From NCBI GenBank assembly GCA_037145635.1, contig JBBCXB010000011.1, positions 1 through 39,118 on the forward strand: a stretch of DNA of 39,118 nucleotides, in the 5' to 3' direction. Of this stretch, positions 33,775 to 39,118 are shown piece after piece (position 1 is the stretch's first letter; the number at the start of each line of letters is the position of its first letter). The position numbers and the translations under genes are program-made. The DNA comes from JAATFS01 sp037145635. GTDB taxonomy: Bacteria; Pseudomonadota; Gammaproteobacteria; Xanthomonadales; Xanthomonadaceae. The notes beneath the pieces are model-generated. The model was given only the letters and a program-made list of their open reading frames with translations, ran no database searches and was not told where the DNA came from.

Positions 33775-35899
33775 GGGTCGACTCGCCGACCGGGTGATAG
33801 GGCAGGTGCAGTGCCACGCGGGTGCCGGCACCGGGAGCCGATTCTATAGAGAGCGTACCGCCCACGGTTTGCGCGCGCTCACGCATCACGATCAGGCCCA
33901 GGCCGCGCGGGGCGTCCGGATCGATTCCGTCGCCGTCGTCGCTCACCTCCAGGTATAGGCCCGTCCCCTCGGCCGGGCGCAGCCGCAGCGTCACCTCGCC
34001 GGCGCAGGCATGCCGCAGCGCATTGGTCAGGCTCTCCTGGGCGATGCGGAAGCACGCCTGCTCGATCTCGTTGCCGGGACGCTCGGGCAGCGGCTGGATG
34101 TCCAGCTGCAGCCGCACCTGGGAGGCGCGGAACAGCATCGAGGCCTGCCAGCGCAGCGCCGCCTCCAGCCCGAGCGCGTCCAGCTGCGGCGGACGCAGCA
34201 GCATGGACAGGTTGCGCAGCTTGACGATGGTCGCGTCGGCGAGCGCGACAACCTCCTGCAGGCCCTCGCGCCGCGGGGCGTCGTCGGCCTCTTCCAGCGC
34301 GGCGTGGGCCGACAGCTTCATCGCGGTGATGGCCTGGCCGATGTCGTCGTGCAGGTCGCGCGAGATCGCGCGGCGCTCGTCCTCCTGCAGCGAGAACAGC
34401 CGCTTGGCCATCGCCTGCAGCTCGGCGTTGCTCTCGGCCAGGGCGTCGCGCATGCGCTCGGGTTCGCTGAGGTCGCGCGCCACCAGCAGCTTGCAGTCGC
34501 GCCCGCCGTAGCGCACGTCGCCCGCCGACAGGCCTGCGTAGAAGTGCGAGCCGTCGTGCCGGCGCATGCAGCGGCCCGGCGAGACCGGCTCGCTGCGCTC
34601 GGCGCCGGTCGCCAGGTACTCGCGCACCAGCGCCAGGTCGCTCTCGGCCACCAGGGTCTGCAGCGGCTCGCCGAGCAGCGCCTCGCCGCGGAACCCGAAC
34701 TGACCGGCACAGGCGGCATTGGCATACATCACGCGCTCGTCGGCCAGGATCATCACGCCGTCGGGCAGCACGCGCACCAGCTCGCGGAACTGCTCCTCGC
34801 GCTCGCGCAGCAGGCGCCGCGACTGTTCGCGCTCGGTGACGTCCTGCAGCGTCCCGTGAATGCGCGGCGCGCCGTCGCCGGTGGTCATGCTCTCGGCACG
34901 CAGGTGCACCATCCGCGCCTGCGCGTCGCCGCCGATCAGCGGCAGCAGCACGTCGATCTGCACGCCGCCGCCGGTGCACATGTCGTCGATCATGCGCTCG
35001 ATCCGCGCCTGGGTGGTGCTGTCGACGGCGGTCAGCAGTTCCTCCAGCCGGTGCTGGCGGCGCTGCTCCGGCACCTGGCGCCCCAGCAGCCGGTACACCT
35101 GGGTCGAGTAGTGCCCCAGCCCGGTGCGGGGGTCCAGCTCCCACGACCCCAGCCGCGCGATGGTCTGCGCCTCCTCCAGCCGTTCCAGCGCTTCGGCGCG
35201 GCGGCGCTCGGCCTCGCGTTCCTGGCTGCGGTCCACCGCCACCACCAGCCGGGCCGCCCCTTCGGGCAGCTGCAGCGGGTTGCTGCGGATCTCCAGGTGG
35301 CGGAGGCCGTCGCGGGTGAGCAGGTCCTCGGTGAATACGCCGGCGGCACCGCCGTTGCGGCGGATCTCGGCCACCACCTGTTCCAGCCGGCCGACCTCGC
35401 TGGGCGGCCAGATCACGTGCAGGGTCTGCGCCAGAAACTCGTCGCGGCTCCAGCCGAAGAACTCCAGCGCCGCCGGATTGGCGTCGCGGATGCGCAGGGT
35501 GGCGAGGTCGTAGACCCAGGCCGGGCCGGGCAGGGCATGGAACTTCTCGCGCAGCAGCGCCTCCGAGCGCGCCAGCGCGTCGTGCTCCTGCACCAGCCCG
35601 CGCGCCCAGCGCCGCAGGCCCAGGTGGATCGCCAGTGCGGACAGCCCGATGAAGGCGGCCCCCTCCAGCCCCAGCAGGCGGTGGTAGTCGCCCGCCCGGC
35701 CGGCGCCCAGCTGCGCCAGCCCGTCGCCGGCGAGCAGCCAGACACCGCCGAAGGCCAGGTACAGCAGGGTCAGCAGCCAGGTGCCGCGGCGCAGCCGCTC
35801 GGCCAGCCGCAGCCCGGGCGCCAGCAGGGGCGGGGAGGAAGGCGCACCGGCGGGATGGGGCATGATCTGAAACGGCTCCGGGACGGGGACTTGCCGCAT
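33755..35899 (-). CDS. ravS: Multi-PAS membrane histidine kinase of the HisKA_3 type, RavS-like
   Basis: About 714 residues. Two likely membrane helices (41-60, WLLTLLYLAFGGVWLLAGDG; 78-95, LEGAAFIGLSALAIHLGL) are followed by three PAS domains (about 110-225, 245-360, 370-485). Then comes a HisKA_3 dimerisation region with H517 in RRAISRDLHDDIGQAIT, and a HATPase (FRIAQESLTNALRHA; SDDGDGID; RGLGLIVMRERA). HisKA_3 kinases usually serve NarL-type regulators, such as the one at 12094, but position points to the adjacent RavR-like protein, whose start overlaps this gene's 3' end. The start at 35899 is uncertain; MPHPAGAP at 35863 is the alternative. In X. campestris RavS/RavR links low-oxygen and quorum-sensing inputs to virulence; that function is assumed, not shown. 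Confidence 0.87.
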   Translation of the reverse strand: MRQVPVPEPFQIMPHPAGAPSSPPLLAPGLRLAERLRRGTWLLTLLYLAFGGVWLLAGDGLAQLGAGRAGDYHRLLGLEGAAFIGLSALAIHLGLRRWARGLVQEHDALARSEALLREKFHALPGPAWVYDLATLRIRDANPAALEFFGWSRDEFLAQTLHVIWPPSEVGRLEQVVAEIRRNGGAAGVFTEDLLTRDGLRHLEIRSNPLQLPEGAARLVVAVDRSQEREAERRRAEALERLEEAQTIARLGSWELDPRTGLGHYSTQVYRLLGRQVPEQRRQHRLEELLTAVDSTTQARIERMIDDMCTGGGVQIDVLLPLIGGDAQARMVHLRAESMTTGDGAPRIHGTLQDVTEREQSRRLLREREEQFRELVRVLPDGVMILADERVMYANAACAGQFGFRGEALLGEPLQTLVAESDLALVREYLATGAERSEPVSPGRCMRRHDGSHFYAGLSAGDVRYGGRDCKLLVARDLSEPERMRDALAESNAELQAMAKRLFSLQEDERRAISRDLHDDIGQAITAMKLSAHAALEEADDAPRREGLQEVVALADATIVKLRNLSMLLRPPQLDALGLEAALRWQASMLFRASQVRLQLDIQPLPERPGNEIEQACFRIAQESLTNALRHACAGEVTLRLRPAEGTGLYLEVSDDGDGIDPDAPRGLGLIVMRERAQTVGGTLSIESAPGAGTRVALHLPYHPVGESTHDPNGR

Positions 35900-35933
35900 C
35901 TTATCCGCTGGCGCCGGGCTGCGGTCGCCGCAC

Positions 35934-35960
35934 TCAACTAATCTCCGGATCTGCCGTTAT
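35934..35960 (+). promoter_or_regulatory. Sigma-28-like promoter of the PAS-GGDEF-EAL gene
   Basis: TCAA (35934-35937), exactly 15 bases, GCCGTTAT (35953-35960). The -10 is identical to that of fliC in this window; the -35 has one mismatch. The predicted start is near 35968, 39 bases before the GTG. A six-base hairpin (35972-35977 with 35990-35995) overlaps the GGAG at 35994-35997. Confidence 0.65.
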
Positions 35961-36006
35961 CCATGGCGACCCCGAAGCTAGGGGACGGACTTCGGAGTAT
36001 TCCAGA

Positions 36007-38814
36007 GTGGATTCAGGCGTCATCGCAAGCATGCTGCAGCATCCGCTCACCTCGGCGGTGGTGGTGCTCGATGCCCATGGACGGCCGCTGGCGGCGAACC
36101 TGGTCGCGCAGTCGCTCGGCCTGCCGGCGACCCTGGCCGCGTACGCCGACCTGCTGGCGGACAGCCGCGCCCAACTGGTCCGCGGCGGCGGCATGAGCCC
36201 CTGCGTGCTGCCGGGCAATGGCGGCGGCCGGCTCGACGGCTGGCTGCGGGCGGTGACCGACGAGGACGGCAAGCTGCTGGCCTTCACCCTGAGCATCCCC
36301 GAACCGGTCGGCGCCGACGGCAGCAGCCGCTGGGAGATCGGCCTGGACAGCGCCGAGCACGGCCTCTGGGACTGGGACATCCCCACCGACGTGGTCTACC
36401 GTTCCGAGCGCTGGAAGCGGATGCTCGGCTACCACGAGGACGTGCTCCCCAACAATGTGACCGCGCTGTCCGGCCTGATCCACCCCGACGACCACCAGCG
36501 CGTCCGGGACGCCGTGCAGGCCCACCTCAAGGGCCGCAGCGAGACCTACAGCGCCGAGTTCCGCCTGCGCCAGCACGATGGCGAGTGGCGCTGGATCCTG
36601 GACCGTGGCCGGGTGGTGTCGCGTACCGCCGACGGCCGGCCGCTGCGGATGGTCGGCACGCATACCGACATCCACCAGCAGAAGCTGCTCGAGCAGCAGC
36701 TGCGCGAGCAGCAGGCGCAGCTCGAGGACGCCCAGCGCATCGCCAGCATGGGCAGCTGGTCCTGGAACGCCGAGCGCGACCAGATCTGGCTGTCGCCGGA
36801 CTTCCTGGCGCAGGTCGGCCTGGCCGGGCAGCCGCTGGAGAGCAGCCGCCAGTTCCTGCGCCTGCTCGGGACCGAGTCGGTGGTGCAGCTGCGCAGTGCC
36901 TGGCGCCGGATCAAGCGCGAGGGCGTGCCGGTGCACTTCGAGGCCGAGCTGGGCAACCGGCAGGGCTTCGCCAGCCACCACCTGCGGATCTGGGCGCAGC
37001 CCATCTTCGACGGCGACGGCGCGCTGGTACGGCTGCTCGGCCAGGTGCAGAACGTCACCGAACAGCGCCAGACCGATGCGCTGATCCGCTGGCGCACCGA
37101 ACTGCTCAACCGGGTCTCGGCGCTCGGCAAGATCGGCGGCTGCGAGATCGAGGTCGACACCCGGCGCATGCAGTGGACCGAGGAGTGCTACCGCATCCAT
37201 GGGCTGCGCAAGGAATCCATCACCCTGGAACTGGCGCTGTCGCTGTACACCGAGGACTCGCGCAACGCGTTCGAGGCCGCGCTGCTGCGCATCGCCGACG
37301 GCGGCCTGCCCGAGCAGCTGGAGCTGTGCTTCTACCGAAACTCCGGCCAGCGGGTCTGGGTGCAGGTGCTGATCGAGCTGGACCGGCGCGAGGGCCTGCC
37401 GCCGCGCTTCGTGGCCCTGTTCCGCGACATCACCCGCGAGCGCGAAGCCAACGAGCGCATCGAGATGCTGGCGCACTACGACCAGCTGACCGGGCTGCCC
37501 AACCGCTTCATGCTGCGCGAGCAGGCCGAGGCGGCGATGCGCGAGACCCGCGAGCGCGGCGAGATCCTGGCGTTGCTGCTGATCGACCTGGACGGCTTCA
37601 AGAGCATCAACGATTCGTTCGGCCACGCCACCGGCGACACGCTGCTCAAGCTGGCCTCCTCGCGCCTGCACCAGAACCTGCGCAACAGCGACCTGTTCGG
37701 GCGCTTCAGCGACGACGAGTTCATCGTGCTGCTGCGCGGCCTGGCCGCGCCCGAGGACGCCGGCCACGTGGCGCGCAAGCTGATCGGCGCGCTGGCCGAA
37801 CCGCTGCGCATGGAGCACATCACGCTCAAGGTCGGCGCCAGCATCGGCATCGCGCTGCAGGACGACGGCCTGACCGACTTCGACAGCCTGCTGCGCGCCG
37901 CGGACGCGGCGATGTACGCGGCCAAGGAGTCGGGCCGCAACACCTACCATTACTACAGCCAGGACGTGCTGCAGCGCGCCCAGCGCCGCCGCGAGCTGGA
38001 GCATGCGCTGCACGGCGCGCTGGACCGCGAAGAGTTCACCCTGGTCTACCAGCCGCTGGTGACCACCGGCGGGGAAGGCTCCCCGGCGATCGAGGCGCTG
38101 ACGCGCTGGAACCGCCCGGGCCACGGCGCCTGCAGCCCGGCGGAGTTCATCCCGATCGCCGAGGAATGCGGCGAGATCGTGCGCCTGGGCGACTGGGTGA
38201 TCGGCGAGGCCTGCCGCCAGGCGGTGGTATGGGACAAGGCCGGGCTGGACTTCAGCCGCGTGGCGGTGAACGTGTCGGCCGTGCAGCTGCGCGACCGCGG
38301 CTTCGCCGAGCGGGTGCTGGAGATCTGCGCCCACCACGGCTGGCCGCCGGGGCGGCTGGAGCTGGAGCTGACCGAGTCGGCGCTGATCCGCGACACCGAC
38401 GTGTTGCGCCGCTGCTTCGAGCTGTTCGAGCAGAACGGGGTGCTGCTGGCGGTCGACGATTTCGGCACCGGCTTCTCCAACCTGCACTACCTCAACCGGT
38501 TCCCGGTGCAGCGCCTGAAGATCGACCGCAGCTTCGTGCAGGGCATGCTCGACGATGCCAACACGGCGGAGGTCACGCAGGCCATCGTCCACCTCGGGCA
38601 CGCGCTGGGCATGCAGGTGGTGGCCGAGGGCGTGGAGACCGTGCAGGAGGACACGCTGCTGCGCCAGCAGGGGTGCGACGAGATCCAGGGCTACTTCTAT
38701 TCGCGGCCGCTGACCCCGCGCGACATGGCGCAATGGCTGCGCGAGGCCCAGGCCGCCTCCCGCCATGCGCCGGCCCGCCTCGCCGCCGCCAAGAACGCCA
38801 CGGCCACGGCCTGA
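36007..38814 (+). CDS. PAS-GGDEF-EAL protein, probable c-di-GMP phosphodiesterase
   Basis: A 935-residue protein with several PAS-type sensor domains (about 10-90, 107-230, 237-350, 365-475), then GGDEF (about 480-640) and EAL (about 660-905). The GGDEF motif is SDDEF (568-572), so cyclase activity is unlikely though GTP sensing is possible. The EAL domain looks intact: E696 (EAL), NVSAVQL, ELTES, D817/D818 in DDFGTG, LKIDRSF, AEGVE (E874/E877), and IQGYFYS. It should degrade c-di-GMP in the cytoplasm. It starts with GTG, GGAG nine bases upstream. A sigma-28-like promoter precedes it, so it may lower c-di-GMP once flagella are complete, as PdeH does in E. coli. It is divergent from the RavS-like gene. 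Confidence 0.92.
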   Translation: MDSGVIASMLQHPLTSAVVVLDAHGRPLAANLVAQSLGLPATLAAYADLLADSRAQLVRGGGMSPCVLPGNGGGRLDGWLRAVTDEDGKLLAFTLSIPEPVGADGSSRWEIGLDSAEHGLWDWDIPTDVVYRSERWKRMLGYHEDVLPNNVTALSGLIHPDDHQRVRDAVQAHLKGRSETYSAEFRLRQHDGEWRWILDRGRVVSRTADGRPLRMVGTHTDIHQQKLLEQQLREQQAQLEDAQRIASMGSWSWNAERDQIWLSPDFLAQVGLAGQPLESSRQFLRLLGTESVVQLRSAWRRIKREGVPVHFEAELGNRQGFASHHLRIWAQPIFDGDGALVRLLGQVQNVTEQRQTDALIRWRTELLNRVSALGKIGGCEIEVDTRRMQWTEECYRIHGLRKESITLELALSLYTEDSRNAFEAALLRIADGGLPEQLELCFYRNSGQRVWVQVLIELDRREGLPPRFVALFRDITREREANERIEMLAHYDQLTGLPNRFMLREQAEAAMRETRERGEILALLLIDLDGFKSINDSFGHATGDTLLKLASSRLHQNLRNSDLFGRFSDDEFIVLLRGLAAPEDAGHVARKLIGALAEPLRMEHITLKVGASIGIALQDDGLTDFDSLLRAADAAMYAAKESGRNTYHYYSQDVLQRAQRRRELEHALHGALDREEFTLVYQPLVTTGGEGSPAIEALTRWNRPGHGACSPAEFIPIAEECGEIVRLGDWVIGEACRQAVVWDKAGLDFSRVAVNVSAVQLRDRGFAERVLEICAHHGWPPGRLELELTESALIRDTDVLRRCFELFEQNGVLLAVDDFGTGFSNLHYLNRFPVQRLKIDRSFVQGMLDDANTAEVTQAIVHLGHALGMQVVAEGVETVQEDTLLRQQGCDEIQGYFYSRPLTPRDMAQWLREAQAASRHAPARLAAAKNATATA

Positions 38815-38867
38815 GCGGTTCTACGCGACCGTCGAGCCGCCCCGGCACGATGGGCGCTGTGGAAGTC

Positions 38868-38888
38868 CCTGCCCACGTGGGCAAGGGG
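38868..38888. repeat. Palindrome downstream of the phosphodiesterase gene
   Basis: A perfect 12-base palindrome GCCCACGTGGGC (38871-38882) inside a near-palindromic 21 bases. It lies 54 bases after the stop codon and could act as a terminator or a protein-binding site. It is the first of three inverted repeats in the 278 bases (38815-39092) that otherwise hold no gene I can support. Confidence 0.5.
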
Positions 38889-38966
38889 CTTGCGCCTACT
38901 GACGAAAGCCTCCCCGGCGCGGTAGACGTGCCGTACGCAGACCTGCCGTAAAAGGGGCCTGACAGC

Positions 38967-38994
38967 TTTTCCACGATATGGATGTCGTGGAAAA
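38967..38994. repeat. Ten-base hairpin in the right intergenic region
   Basis: TTTTCCACGA, eight bases, TCGTGGAAAA: a perfect stem. The A/T ends make it a reasonable bidirectional terminator or REP-like unit, as T-runs flank the stem in both orientations. Confidence 0.55.
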
Positions 38995-39002
38995 CGCCCA
39001 GG

Positions 39003-39049
39003 GAGGGAGCACGGCTTGTCCTGATCCGGCACCCGCGGGCCGCTCCCTC
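39003..39049. repeat. Inverted repeat in the right intergenic region
   Basis: GAGGGAGC (39003-39010) and GCTCCCTC (39042-39049) flank a 31-base interior that itself holds CCCGCGGG. With the hairpin at 38967 it may be one structured intergenic element. Confidence 0.45.
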
Positions 39050-39092
39050 GCAGGCAAGCAGGGCGCCAACCCGGCCGACCTTCCGGAGCGGA

Positions 39093-39118
39093 ATGCTTCA
39101 AGCATCGGAACGATCACC
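39093..39118 (+). CDS. Possible start of a gene cut by the window edge
   Basis: ATG at 39093 with GGAG four bases upstream, followed by eight sense codons (MLQASERS) before the window ends. Too short to identify. It lies 43 bases after the last inverted repeat. Confidence 0.3.

Noticed and set aside
36013..38766. A 917-residue minus-strand open frame opposite the PAS-GGDEF-EAL gene
   Set aside because: Same shadow composition and no motifs; the plus strand encodes intact PAS, GGDEF and EAL domains.

Overview
The window is almost entirely a lateral slice of a polar-flagellum gene cluster from a high-GC gammaproteobacterium of the family Xanthomonadaceae. This rests on the gene order rpoN2-vemR-fleQ, the single-domain regulator VemR between rpoN and fleQ, a RavS/RavR/RavA-like c-di-GMP signalling block beside flgN, and GATTCCCGATTCCC-type intergenic repeats. 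The genus cannot be fixed from the sequence alone. Base composition is strongly GC-rich (third positions nearly all G or C), so almost every real gene has long open shadow frames.

Layout. (1) 63-8449, minus strand: a five-gene surface-glycan operon (aminotransferase, ATP-grasp ligase, Gfo/Idh/MocA oxidoreductase, FkbM methyltransferase fusion, 1182-residue multidomain glycosyltransferase). It is preceded by a textbook sigma-54 promoter, which makes flagellin the likely acceptor. (2) 8605-13679, minus: regulators fleQ, vemR and rpoN2, a NarL-type response regulator, a PilZ-like protein and fliT. (3) 13676-16956, minus: fliS, fliD and fliC. (4) 17204-27574, minus: flgBCDEFGHIJKL, the rod, hook, rings, muramidase and hook-filament junction genes, in one tightly packed operon behind a sigma-54 promoter. 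(5) 27786-28001, plus: an unrecognised 71-residue protein, divergent from flgB, with its own sigma-28-like promoter and terminator. (6) 28189-29139, minus: cheV. (7) 29260-30618, plus: flgA, flgM, flgN. (8) 30679-38814: a PAS histidine kinase (ravA-like, plus), a GGDEF-EAL-REC regulator and a PAS/HisKA_3 kinase (ravR- and ravS-like, minus), and a PAS-GGDEF-EAL protein (plus). (9) 38815-39092: non-coding, with several inverted repeats. A possible gene start sits at the extreme right edge.

How it works together. RpoN2 with FleQ should fire the sigma-54 promoters seen before flgB, flgA, fliD and the glycan operon. All four have GG-N10-GC spacing and TTGC at -12. FlgM holds sigma-28 until the hook is finished. 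Sigma-28 promoters of the form TAAA/TCAA-N15-GCCGTTAn lie before fliC, fliD, flgM and the PAS-GGDEF-EAL gene, so a probable c-di-GMP phosphodiesterase is wired into the last flagellar class, as PdeH (YhjH) is in E. coli. VemR, RavA/R/S, PilZ and FleQ supply c-di-GMP and phosphorelay input.

Most worth following up: the sigma-54-driven glycan operon, the small sigma-28-linked gene at 27786, the tandem sigma-54/sigma-28 promoters of fliD, the 12-bp inverted repeat abutting the fliS ribosome binding site, and the RavR-like protein whose EAL domain has Asn at two catalytic positions. No tRNA, rRNA, CRISPR array, insertion sequence or prophage gene was recognised.
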